Assembly (NCBI GenBank): GCA_019188255.1 | Contig: JAETXT010000004.1 | Span: forward strand, 744,001 to 808,000 | Reading direction: 5' to 3' | Origin: Verticillium longisporum | Lineage: Eukaryota; Ascomycota; Sordariomycetes; Glomerellales; Plectosphaerellaceae | DNA length: 64,000 nt | Shown: positions 34,322-43,885 of the stretch, piece by piece | Numbering within the stretch: the first letter of the stretch is position 1 | Layout of the letters: each line of letters begins with the position of its first letter | Translations under genes and position numbers: made by a program | The notes under the pieces: generated by a model | Database searches by the model: none | Seen by the model: the letters and a program-made list of their open reading frames with translations, nothing else | Told to the model about the DNA's origin: nothing

Positions 34322-35548
34322 ATGTTGGCTCGCGCACTCCGGTCCGCGCCGCGGCAACGTGCCGCCCTGTCACTCTCATCTTCAACCACACCATCAAGGT
34401 TACCCCTTTCACAGCCAATCCTCAAGCAGATGGCCCCATTATCAAGCACATCCGTCCGCTCAGCATGCGGTTCGACCGCCAAATCAAGGCCCTCGCGCTT
34501 CCCGGCGCCGGTAGCTCCCGAGAAAATCCCCAACTCATCCATCCGCGTCCTCCGCACTGTCGCTGCTCTGCGCGCCCACACGGCGCCCCTGACCCGCGAT
34601 CACCGCACCCTCTCCCTCGTGCCCACGATGGGCGCTCTGCATGCCGGCCACCTGGCTCTCATTCGCGCCGCCGCTCTCGCGTCCCACAATGTCATCGTCT
34701 CCCTCTACGTCAACCCGGCCCAGTTTGGTCCCAAGGAGGACCTGGCTTCGTACCCGCGCACCTGGGACGCCGACGCCGCAGCCCTGGCCCGGCTCTCACG
34801 CTCCCTCGCCGACGATCCAGATGTCCTCGGCAAGATCTCAGCCGTCTTCGCGCCCTCCACCGAGGAGCTCTACCCCGGCGGCTTCCCAGGCCAGGACATC
34901 GACTCGCCGGGCTCCTTCGTCACCATCACACCCCTGGCCGCCCGCCTCGAGGGCAGCTCGCGCCCAACCTTCTTCCGCGGCGTCGCCACCGTCTGCGCCA
35001 AGCTCTTCAACGCCGTTCAGCCGCAGCAGGTCTACTTTGGCCAGAAGGACGTCCAGCAGACCGTCGTCATCCGCCGCCTCGTCCGCGACTTTCTCTTCCC
35101 CACCGAGGTCGTCGTCGTGCCCACCGTCCGCGAGCCCGACGGCCTCGCCCTAAGCTCCCGCAACGTCTACCTCGGCGAGAGGCGGCGCGCCGCCGCGACG
35201 GTGCTGCACCGCGCCCTGCAGGCCGCCGAGGGTGCGTACGATGGCGGCGAGCTCGAGGCCGGGGCTGTCCTCGCTGCCGCGAGGGCCGTCACGGACAAGG
35301 TGGCTGCTGAGCAGGCTGCGTTGGCGGCGGAGGATCGAGTTCGGTTTGAGGTCGACTACATCTCGCTGACGGATCCGGATACGATGGAGGATATCGTGGC
35401 CATTGACCCTGCGAGGGGGGCTATTCTGTGCGGGGCCGTCAAGATGTTGCCGGTCGAGGCGCCGAAGGAGGGCGAGGATCTCGGTTTGAGTGGAGGCCCG
35501 GCCGTGAGGCTGATTGATAACACCATCCTGCCGCCAAAGGCGTCCTGA
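34322..35548 (+). CDS. Pantothenate synthetase (pantoate--beta-alanine ligase)
   Basis: Single exon, 408 aa. It joins D-pantoate and beta-alanine using ATP, the last step of vitamin B5 synthesis on the way to CoA. The PanC fold is clear: LVPTMGALHAGHLALI (about 99-114) carries the HxGH nucleotide motif; VNPAQFGPKEDLASYPR; RGVATVCAKLFNAVQP; VYFGQKDVQQ; and DGLALSSRNVYL, the KMSKS-equivalent loop. The region with DYISLTDPDTME near the C-terminus matches the family end. A 75-residue N-terminal extension rich in Arg, Ser and Ala precedes the enzyme and could be a mitochondrial presequence, or translation could start at the internal Met near residue 37. A TATAAAA lies only about 35 bp before the ATG. 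Confidence 0.95.
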   Translation: MLARALRSAPRQRAALSLSSSTTPSRLPLSQPILKQMAPLSSTSVRSACGSTAKSRPSRFPAPVAPEKIPNSSIRVLRTVAALRAHTAPLTRDHRTLSLVPTMGALHAGHLALIRAAALASHNVIVSLYVNPAQFGPKEDLASYPRTWDADAAALARLSRSLADDPDVLGKISAVFAPSTEELYPGGFPGQDIDSPGSFVTITPLAARLEGSSRPTFFRGVATVCAKLFNAVQPQQVYFGQKDVQQTVVIRRLVRDFLFPTEVVVVPTVREPDGLALSSRNVYLGERRRAAATVLHRALQAAEGAYDGGELEAGAVLAAARAVTDKVAAEQAALAAEDRVRFEVDYISLTDPDTMEDIVAIDPARGAILCGAVKMLPVEAPKEGEDLGLSGGPAVRLIDNTILPPKAS

Positions 35549-35805
35549 ACGGCTGCCTTGCTGTGTTTGTACATATATCTTGGCTTTAATCGAATTAATA
35601 GATGGAGGCGACACCACAGCACGGTGTTATTCGAAGCCATGAGCCAGACTTGTCTAGAAAGTGAACTCCATTCCCTTTGATGTGAGACCAATCAACGCAG
35701 CGTGAAGCAAAGTACAGTTACATTGGGTATTGCCATGATGGTCCCTGTATGGATGGGTGTACACCAACATCAACAAGCATCAATAAAAAAACTCGCTCTG
35801 CCCGC

Positions 35806-38335
35806 CTACAAATGCGCCCGCCCGTCAAAGCTCTTCCTCTTCTTCTTGTCCTTCAAGCCCTTGATGAAAATCTTGGAATCCTCCTTGCTCAACCGACTCG
35901 CGCCCTCCTGTCCCCTGGCCGCCTCGAACAGCTGGCCGCCCAAGTGATCCGTCAGTCTCAGCACTCTCGTGCTGACCGTCGCGCCGTCGCGCCTATTCTT
36001 TCCTTCACGTCGACTGCTGGCGATCTTCTCGGTAAACTCCCACAGCCGCCCGTCGGCAACAAGTTCGCCCGTCGTAGGGTCGCGTGAGGGCTTCCAATCT
36101 GGGTTCAGGCGCAGGCGTGGTGGGACCTTGGGGTCCTTGGACTTGACTACTTGAAGGATTCCCTCTTCCTCGAAGCGTTGGTAAGAGTTTTTGAGCGTTT
36201 CCTTGTTGACGGCTTCAAAGTAGCTCAAATCACCTTGGTGATATAGTGTTTTTCCGAGCTATGAGAAGTTAGTATAAAGTCGTGACAGTGAGCGTCAACA
36301 TGGTGCTACTTACCAGCTGGGCACTGCTCTGCGCCTTGGCGACCTCGATCCAGATGTCCTCCTTCTCGTCCAGAGGCTGCGTCAGCCCCATCAGGGACAC
36401 GGCCGCCAGCCAGCTCGCCTCGATAAACGGCCAGATCAGGAAGCAGTAAAAGTCGTAGTTTTCACGGCCCGCTGCCCTTTCCTCGGCCGACAGACCAATC
36501 TTGACTGCCTTGCCTGCGTCATCTCTCTCAGCAGTGATAATGTTGTCCCTCTCCAGCTCATGCAGACTCTTTTCCAAGTTCGCTGCGAGGCCCTCGCTTG
36601 GGAAGATGAATTCTCCGCGGAACAGGGAAGAGAGGAACTGAATTTGGGCCAACAGTTCCCCAATAGGGATATCCTGCGTCGAGGGGCCGCCACCCTGCTT
36701 CACCTTTGTGTACATGGCAGCACTGACCAGGGCCTCGGAGATGAACAGGTGGATGGTCATGTTGCGGTAAAACGACAGCTGGAAGCGGTCGACGGCAAAG
36801 TATGTCGGCTCTGGGAGGCCACCGACGACACCGACGAGATCTTTGCCAAGCACCTCCAGGCCGCGCTCAATGATCTCCGATAATGGTGCATTGCCAAAGT
36901 GAGCCACGCGGCCACCCTTTGCCCTGACGCGATCGGTGAGCCATTGAACACGCCTCACGAGCACCGTCTTGCCAACGCCGCGGCCTCGTAGTGTCAACAG
37001 GATGGTGCCGATCAGGGCCGTCGGCATAACAACAGATACGTCGTTGATGTCGGCGAGAACCTTGTATCCGAGAGTTCGGAGGAGCTTCAGCCGGATGCCG
37101 ACATTTTCGGGGTTCTTTACATCCAAGCTCAATCCCTGAGGCACTTTGGCAATCCTTGTCAGCTGCTCGTCAATGAAGCCGCGGAGGCTCCACGGCTCGT
37201 GGAAGCGCACGTCAACGCGGCCGAGCTTCAAGGACAGCACGGACGAGCCGCCAGTTAGGAAATCCGCCAGGTTCTCCTTCTTTTTGGGCACGCCGAGCAG
37301 TTCAGTGACGTAACTCTCGGTCTCAATGACCTTGTCGTACTGTGTGCTGACAGGGCAGATGATGGCATCCTTGGTTCGTCCAGACAGGATACTGTCGAGA
37401 ACAAAACTGAGAATTCCATACTTTGGTGGTAGCAACTTTCCTGTGCGCGAGCGGCCACCTTCGATGAAGCACTCGAAATTGAAGCCCTGCTGCAAGAGAG
37501 TATCGATGTATGTTTGCACCAATGTTGTGTACAGAATATCGTCGCCAAACGAGCGCCGGATCCACATAGCGCCAGCATGCTGGAGGAAGCTACCGACGGC
37601 AGGGAAATTGAGGTTGTCACCAGCCACGATTGTGGGCAGCGTCAGTCCCAAGCGGTAGCAAATGAGCTGCAGCGAGACATAGTCGACATGCGACCGATGA
37701 CACGGCAAGAATATGATGCTCTGCTTGTTCCGCTGGGCCTCCTCAGCGACCTTTCTCAACCGCAGCACCTCTTCGCTCGACACGTGGATGCCTTGGTGGT
37801 ACGCCCGAAGCGTCAGCTGGGTCGCGAAGTAGTATGCGCCGCGGATGAACGTCTTGCCGTCCCTCTTGCCGATCCTGTCGTTCGCCATCTTCCCTGCGAC
37901 CTCCTGTATTCCCGTCTCGATGACTGCGCGCCTCTCCGCCCGCTTTAGCGCCTAGTCTCGGTCACTTCTGCTCACAAGGCCCTCCTTCTCCTCGACAGCA
38001 ATGCGCTTGTCGGCGAGGTCGCGGATACGGTCCTGTAGGAGCGGCGCCGACAGCACACAGTCTTTCATTCTATCGCTGAAGCCATTGTAGAACACGGGTT
38101 GGCCGATGGGATTGTCGTAGGCTCGCCAGCCGGTGCCAGAGACGTAGAGGGAGACTTCGCGGAGGAACTGTAGAGGTTCGGAACGGAAGCGTGCCATGTG
38201 CTTCATGAGGGCCTCCTCTTTCTCATTGTCGCGGGTGTTGCTCGGCTTGAGATAGCCGCTGGGTTGGAGGGTGACGTTGTCGCCGAGGATCTGGAGGTCG
38301 GGAGCAGAGGTGCTCCTGGGGTCGTCGTCTGCCAT
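35806..38335 (-). CDS. Glycerol-3-phosphate/dihydroxyacetone-phosphate acyltransferase (PlsB/GNPAT family), PTS1-like C-terminus
   Basis: Two main exons, 38335-36314 and 36258-35806, flank a 55-nt GTAAGT intron. The acyltransferase motifs are complete: I, CHRSHVDYVSL (HX4D, about residues 213-218); II, GAMWIRRSFG; III, CFIEGGRSRTGK; IV, ICPVSTQYDKVIE. The family acylates the sn-1 position of G3P or DHAP, the first step of glycerolipid or ether-lipid synthesis. The protein ends GRAHL, and AHL fits the PTS1 pattern [SAC][KRH][LM], so a peroxisomal location as for GNPAT is inferred. An in-frame TAG occurs at codon 128 (37952-37954), between RSDRD and ALKRAERRAVIE. Either it is a real or erroneous nonsense codon, or it is removed with a 72-nt intron (GTGAGC to ATACAG) that keeps the frame. 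The start is the ATG before ADDDPRST. Confidence 0.85.
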
Positions 38336-38914
38336 GATGGGCCGTGGGGGGGCAGGGCCGGCTGGGAGTTGTGTTCAATGCGAGGTAGACAAGCCGTGTA
38401 GGTCGCGGTAAGTCAGGCGTCGTCAATTCGCTGTGATAATGGTGTGGACAAAGCCGCAGCCTGGAAACCCCGAGTTGATAAAGCGACTGTCAGTCTCGCC
38501 ACCATCATGGGGTGAGGAGGGCTCGATGCAGGGGGCTCGACATTACAATGACATGAGCGTTAAGAGGTAGTGGTTCGTCGTCAATGCCTGCCCCATGCTC
38601 GTGCCACTTGCCCGCGCTGCCGGTGCCGAGGGCGGAAAGTGGACCGTCATCGAGCCGAAGGGGCGGGCACGGGCCACCCCCGACATGTGAAGCTGCGGGC
38701 AGGTGCGGGTCAGTAGTTCTTGCATGCCTGCAGTGCAGCTTGGTAGCTCCTTCCCCACTGTCGTCAGAGCCAGCCAGGTCGATATTTTATTTGGCGGAAA
38801 GACTCACTGCTGAGGACCGCAACACCAAGACCAGCATATCTCATTTGCCATCTTTCGACCAACCTGCGCAATACCCGACAAACTCTCACACCACACACAT
38901 CCCGAATCATCGTC
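38336..38914. promoter_or_regulatory. Divergent promoter region, acyltransferase and POP4
   Basis: 579 bp separate two ATGs pointing away from each other. No clear TATA box was found. No coding frame with recognisable content. Confidence 0.4.
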
Positions 38915-39637
38915 ATGCCTCCAGATACCTCTGCCGAGTTTACCCAATCGCTCCTCGCGCGCGCCCACTCCCCCGACACCGTCTCCCGCATCTACACGGA
39001 AAAGCTTCAATATCGCAACCTCCATCTCCGCCCTACATCTCCGCCACCACCATCCAATGCGCGGAAAGCACGCCGCCTCGCCCGCGAAGAATACAAAGCG
39101 CGCTCAAAAAAGCGACCCGCCCCTCTTTCCTCTCGTCAGCGCCGCGCCCTCGGTCTTCACACCATCCCGCGCCAGGGACAGAAGTACGCGACCTACGTAC
39201 CGCTGCACCGCCTCTGGCTCGGCTACGTCCGCGAGGTCCTCGGCGGCGAGGTCTACGGTGGACCTGGTGCCGCTGCCAAACTGAGCGCTGCCGAGTTTCA
39301 CGGGGCTGAGATCGAGGTTGTGCGGAGTAATTGCCCCAGCCGTGTTGGCATCAAGGGAATTGTCCTGAAGGACGCGAGGTTCACTTTCGAGGTCGTGACA
39401 GCGCAGAACAAGGTCAAGCTCGTTCCGAAAGAGGGCACCATGTTCCGGGTCGAGGTGCCTGTGGCGGACCCGGAGGAAGCCACAGGAGCTGCTGGGACTG
39501 CGACAGATGCGCCACCCGCTACCGCTGCCGTCTCGTCCAATACGTTTGCCTTTGAGATCATGGGCGACCAGTTTCTTGTTCGCGGTGCCGATCGTGCGGG
39601 CAGGAAGTTCAAGTCCCATTTCTTGAAAGATGTGTGA
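38915..39637 (+). CDS. POP4: RNase P/RNase MRP protein subunit POP4 (Rpp29)
   Basis: Single exon, 240 aa. POP4/Rpp29 binds the catalytic RNA of nuclear RNase P (tRNA 5' processing) and RNase MRP (rRNA processing). The N-terminal half is basic (ARKARRLAREEYKARSKKRP, then LSSRQRRALGLHTIP). The C-terminal half has the Sm-like Rpp29 fold with HRLWLGYVREVLGG, GAEIEVVRSNCPSRVGIKGI and ARFTFEVVTAQNKVKLVPK, then FEIMGDQFLVRGADRAGRKF, as in known fungal members. A short Ala/Thr/Pro insertion near residues 190-210 is not part of the core fold. The ATG lies in CGTCATGCC after an A/C-rich leader. Shadow frames run on both strands because of high GC3. Confidence 0.93.
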   Translation: MPPDTSAEFTQSLLARAHSPDTVSRIYTEKLQYRNLHLRPTSPPPPSNARKARRLAREEYKARSKKRPAPLSSRQRRALGLHTIPRQGQKYATYVPLHRLWLGYVREVLGGEVYGGPGAAAKLSAAEFHGAEIEVVRSNCPSRVGIKGIVLKDARFTFEVVTAQNKVKLVPKEGTMFRVEVPVADPEEATGAAGTATDAPPATAAVSSNTFAFEIMGDQFLVRGADRAGRKFKSHFLKDV

Positions 39638-40335
39638 GCGGCTTCGAAGAAGACAAGGGCTATACCTCAACTGGCGACGACCGTCCCTGTCGCCATTTCC
39701 GCCTTGCTTGACGAACGCCTATCAGCACGGGAATATATCGACTATCCAGGTCAGCGCGAATCTGAGGGCAGAGGTGGCGTAGACGGTTATCACGCCATAA
39801 GCTCGCGGTGGCTGTGTCCCTCGCGTTGTCTTCAGCACGCGTCTGTCGCGACGGCTCTCCTGCTCTCATGTACGGCCTTGATGCGCCAGCAAGTTTCATT
39901 AAGGGTCTTATCAACCTCTGGTCGAACTACCCGAAATTTCGCTTACGGCGATCACAACTTGATCTGCGAATGGTTATAGGACACTTCAGCTCTAGCTACC
40001 CGCCCTGTCGTGCCCGCCTCAAGGCCAAATGTCCGTCACCAGGAGAGATGATGTACGATCAGCCACGGGACTACTCAAGTAACGCTTGCAACCGCACTTC
40101 CACGGAGCCGAGAAGGACTATCGACGACAGGATCACGTGTCAGTCTATTCGCACTCTAATTCAGGCATCAGACAACTGTCAGCCTGCTGAGCCATCACAA
40201 GTAGGGCTTTCTTGAGGTTGCTCACGCAGCAAAGGATATACCTGCTGAATTGCAGAAAATAGGTCGTGGGTATCATATTGGTGTGCTTTAAAGAGCACAA
40301 TGTGGCAGCGGCGTGCCGCTCTTCATAGCTTGCAG
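39638..40335. other. Intergenic between convergent genes
   Basis: No domain or RNA signal was recognised; the open frames are short and have biased composition. Confidence 0.4.
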
Positions 40336-41570
40336 TCATGACATGAATGATGGAATAATATCCCCCTTCGTATCACCCTTTCCCTCCGCCTTCCTTTGGG
40401 CTACAGGTCTCCGCCGTCTGTCACTTGTCTGCCGGCTCTTGAATCGCGTGAAAATGTCATCTTCCTCGGAATCGGAATCCCGCTGATCGTTTGTGTTCTC
40501 GACCTTTTTTGGTGCCATGGTCTCAACAGTCGCATTGTCGCCCTTCGCCGCGCTTTTTGCAGGAGCTGACTTTGCGTGTCCAGGCGACAAAGTTGCTGCT
40601 TGAAAACCAGTCGCCTTCGGTCTCGACGACGTAAGCTCCGCCATTCGTTGCGGACTAGACCTCGACCTCGCCGGCACATCCAAATCATCTTCGTCCTCAT
40701 CCGCCGTGTCCTCCAGCCGCGGCCTCTTCACAGCGCCCTCGCCCGCAAAGTTCAGCCTACGCTGGACCCCTCCCTCTCTATCCCAGCCGGCGCCCGCCCT
40801 TCCAGCACTGCTCTCTGCCCTCGCCAGTGCCGAGATCCTCACCTCTCTCTTCCGCGGGCTGTCCATGAGCCCGCGAAGCGACGACCCCCGCCAGAGCGCA
40901 TCGTCCTCTTCCTCCGTCTCGCCGGCCTCGCCTCCGTCGCCGGCCCTGGACTGCCTGAGCGCCTGCCGCTGTCTCTTCCTCCTGAGAAGGTCCTCCTGGC
41001 GGCGCCTCGCCAGTTCGGTCAGCGAGCCGACGACGGGACGGGAGATGTCGGCGATGGCATCTGCGTTTTGGGAGCGCGCCTGCGTCTTGAGGCGGTGGTA
41101 CTCTGCCGCGTGGAGGTGGGCGGTGAACTTGCCGGCGATGACGAGGAATTCGTCCTCGACCATGCGGTAGATGTCGTCGTGGTCGTAGCCGGGGATGAGG
41201 AAGCTGGCGTGGGGAGGGTTGAGTGCGGGGCTTCACTGATGAGCGAGAGGGAGAGGAGGCACTTACGTTTCGGGGATCGGTTGGGGCGGTGGTGATGTTG
41301 ATGGAGTGCGGTCTAGTTGACAGGCTGTCAGGAGAGAGGGGCGATGGCTGACGGGGCTGGGGACTCGTTACCTGGATGGCGAGACGCGCTTCTGGCTGAT
41401 GCTGTTGGTTTCCTCTCTGAAGCGCGTGAGGCGAGAGTGTGAGAGGGCTGTGGTGTTTGGCGTGTCGGTGTTCTAGGTGGTGCTGGTGACCTCGGGCTTT
41501 TCGGTTCGCTTTTTGTTTCGCCTTTGGTTGGTTTGACGGAATCCCTCGCCCATGGCAGACGTCGCGTCAT
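40336..41570 (-). CDS. Conserved fungal protein of unknown function, largely disordered
   Basis: Three exons, 41570-41372, 41324-41267 and 41203-40336, give 374 aa; introns are 47 and 63 nt and phases fit. It starts MTRRLPWARDSV. The short middle exon reads DRTPSTSPPPQPIPET. The third opens with the one well-ordered block, YDHDDIYRMVEDEF, AGKFTAHLHAAEYHRLK and ISRPVVG (about residues 90-145). This block is shared by unnamed ascomycete proteins that I recall with nearly the same order. The rest is Ser/Arg/Glu-rich and probably disordered (TEEEDDALW, DTADEDEDDLDV, DSDSEEDDIFTRFK), with basic patches fit for a nuclear protein. No function can be given. Confidence 0.7.
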
Positions 41571-42161
41571 GTTTCGTGATGATAGTGGGGTGAAGTGAGG
41601 CTGGTGGTGAGCGCGTTTGGTGGTGAGCGACCACCTCACAAGCTGTCGTTATCACCAGACCTGGCCCAATTGCTGTCGCAATGCTTACGCTTTATCACTG
41701 CGGCTGTTTCATGGTCAGAATTTGGAGTTTTCGGTTGTGATGCAGCAGGATTTGGTCGAAACTTCAAGGCAGCCATCGACAGCGACGTGAGAGCATCTCA
41801 TATATGTTTAGTCAGCAGAATCGATTGCTGCCTGTCCGATTGTTGCAGCAACGAGGGCTCTTGCAATAAGATACTGTCATAGCGAGAAAATCAAGATCTA
41901 CCCAGATAAATTTCATTAGCACAAACATCTAGATATAAATACCCTTTTCAATCTCAAGCATTAATGCCACAGTGTTTAGACACATCGTCGTTCATCAAGT
42001 ATGGTTCATCATTTACAAACACACCAAGTTAGATTGACCAGATAAAATAAGCCATTTTGGAAGTCAACATGAATGTTCCAAATTCAACCATCTGCTGATT
42101 ATGAGCTAGATCAATACGGAAAATCTACAAGTACACTTGGTAAATTGCGGCAATCCTGGCG
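41571..42161. other. Intergenic, no gene recognised
   Basis: The left part is the upstream region of the leftward unknown gene, the right part the 3' end of the leftward transporter gene. AT content rises around 41880-42110. No repeat or RNA signal was seen. Confidence 0.4.
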
Positions 42162-43454
42162 TCACAAGTACCTATACATCCGGGTAAGCATAAGACCGCC
42201 AACAATCATCAGCAGCCCCGAAAACAGAACCGCCATGCTAAAGTCCCGACCATCAGACACGATGGCATACACGGCACTCGGGCCCGCAAAGGCTCCGAGC
42301 CCCATGATGCTGTTCAGCAGTCCCACCTTGGAAGCCAGATCCTCGGCCCCAAACAGGTCAGACATGACGACCGGGATGAGGCTGACGAAGCCGGAGCCGA
42401 GGGGGCCAACAAATATGACGAACAGCGTCATCAGTGCGACGGGCTTCTCGTCCTCGTCCCCAACCATGATGGCCGGCAGCCAGAAGACGACGTGGCCGAC
42501 GCCGCAGAGGACAAAGCTCGTGATCAACGCCGTCAGCTTGCCGTACCTGTCGGCGAACGAGCCGACAGCCAGGCGACCGATGATCGAGAGGCCGTTCATG
42601 AGGCCGAGCAGCCAGGCGGCGTACCCCTTGTCGATGCCCTGCGACACGGCCGAGGCCGGAATGATGAAATACCGAGGCAGGAACCCCGTCATGGCCACGG
42701 TGCCGGAGACGAGGATGACGAGGAAACGGGTGTCGCGCAGCAGGCGGAGGTCGATGAGCTTCCGGCTCCGGGGCCGCGGTCGCCTCCTGGCCTGCGTGAA
42801 GGCAATGCAGGAGAAGGTCAGGACACCGGCTGACATGGCGGCCAGCGTGCGAAAGGTGGCTGGTAGGCCCAGCCGTTGGATCATGATGCGGACGGAGTAC
42901 GGGCCAATGCAGCCTCCGAGAGCGCCTCCCGAGAGCACGACCCCGTTGACAAGACCATGGCGTCGGAAGTACTGCCCGGAACTACTGACGGCAGGATAGT
43001 ATACGAGAGCTGTGCCGAGACCGAATGCCAATCCTTGGGAGAGCACAAGCTGATAGAACTGGGTTGAAAATGACGCGGCAAAGAGACCGCCGACGATGAG
43101 AACAGACCCTGAAATCAGGACGACCTGGTACCCTACCACGTCGGTAAGCCGCCCTGTAAAGGCGCCAAGGATCATGTAAAGACTGGACGACAGCGAGCCA
43201 ATGATGATGATCTCAGGCGATGGCTTGTTGGGGAACAGCGTCGATTCGTAGTATTCCTGGAAAACGCCAAAAGAGTTGGGCATGCCCACGGCGATGAAGG
43301 TGATGCCAAAGGCAGCGGAGAGAACCGCCCAGCGTGACGCCCCGAGCCTGTCATGGGATTCTGAAGACTGCGCGTTCTCGGCTATGCTCTGCGTCTCGCT
43401 GCCATCCCGCAGCTCACTAACTGACGTCAAAGTCTGTAACTGAGTCGCCGACAT
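42162..43454 (-). CDS. MFS transporter, monocarboxylate-transporter-like (MCT/Mch family)
   Basis: Single exon, 430 aa, with about twelve hydrophobic helices after a 40-residue cytosolic N-terminus. The first helix region reads WAVLSAAFGITFIAVGMPNS followed by FGVFQEYYES, which is the hallmark of fungal MCT-type porters. Other marks are GRLTDVVGYQVVL after helix 2, GLGTALVYYPAVSSSGQYF, and GRLAVGSFADRYGK in the second half. The family carries monocarboxylates, riboflavin or other small anions across the plasma membrane; the substrate cannot be told here. It is divergent from a crotonase gene with 431 bp between the starts, so co-regulated uptake and breakdown of an acid is possible but only inferred. 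Confidence 0.9.
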   Translation of the reverse strand: MSATQLQTLTSVSELRDGSETQSIAENAQSSESHDRLGASRWAVLSAAFGITFIAVGMPNSFGVFQEYYESTLFPNKPSPEIIIIGSLSSSLYMILGAFTGRLTDVVGYQVVLISGSVLIVGGLFAASFSTQFYQLVLSQGLAFGLGTALVYYPAVSSSGQYFRRHGLVNGVVLSGGALGGCIGPYSVRIMIQRLGLPATFRTLAAMSAGVLTFSCIAFTQARRRPRPRSRKLIDLRLLRDTRFLVILVSGTVAMTGFLPRYFIIPASAVSQGIDKGYAAWLLGLMNGLSIIGRLAVGSFADRYGKLTALITSFVLCGVGHVVFWLPAIMVGDEDEKPVALMTLFVIFVGPLGSGFVSLIPVVMSDLFGAEDLASKVGLLNSIMGLGAFAGPSAVYAIVSDGRDFSMAVLFSGLLMIVGGLMLTRMYRYL

Positions 43455-43885
43455 TGTGATTGACTGTGCAGATATGCTAAAATGATGCTGTTTCCGCCCG
43501 TTTCACGCGCAGAAGAAAAGTTCATATGTCGTCGCTAATTGAATCAAAGGACATAGCGAACTATACTTCTAGATGCGTATACGTTACCTCTATTCCACAG
43601 ACGTACCCGCCCTCAATCATGTACTGACCTAATTAGTACCTGCATGCATGTAGATCAAAGCTCTTTAGGCAGGCGGTGATCATTTGATGTACTAAGGCCA
43701 AATTAGGGCACTAAAGGGATGGGAAAGCCATGTTTCATTACCTCGGCATCCGCACCAGCGGATATCTTATGACATTCAGTACCGATAGAAGAAGAAGCTG
43801 GTGATCATGGACTCGTCAGAAGACGGCAAGCATCAGCCCTCAGTGCATTTCATCCAGGTCGCCAACGAAAAATCAATTGATCATC
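43455..43885. promoter_or_regulatory. Shared promoter region of MFS transporter and crotonase genes
   Basis: 431 bp between divergent ATGs. It contains the second copy of the 30-bp dispersed motif (43694-43723). No firm binding site could be named. Confidence 0.45.
43694..43723. repeat. 30-bp dispersed motif, copy 2
   Basis: Matches 10593-10622 at 26 of 30 bases, with an exact 16-base core, inside the divergent promoter region. Confidence 0.35.

Noticed and set aside
34465..35310. 281-codon second frame within pantothenate synthetase
   Set aside because: Arg/Pro/His-rich shadow frame produced by high GC3 of the real gene.
41473..41655. Apparent TAG-interrupted start of the conserved unknown gene
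   Set aside because: Another frame (start at 41570) splices without any stop and yields the family-like phrase TPSTSPPP, so there is no nonsense codon here.
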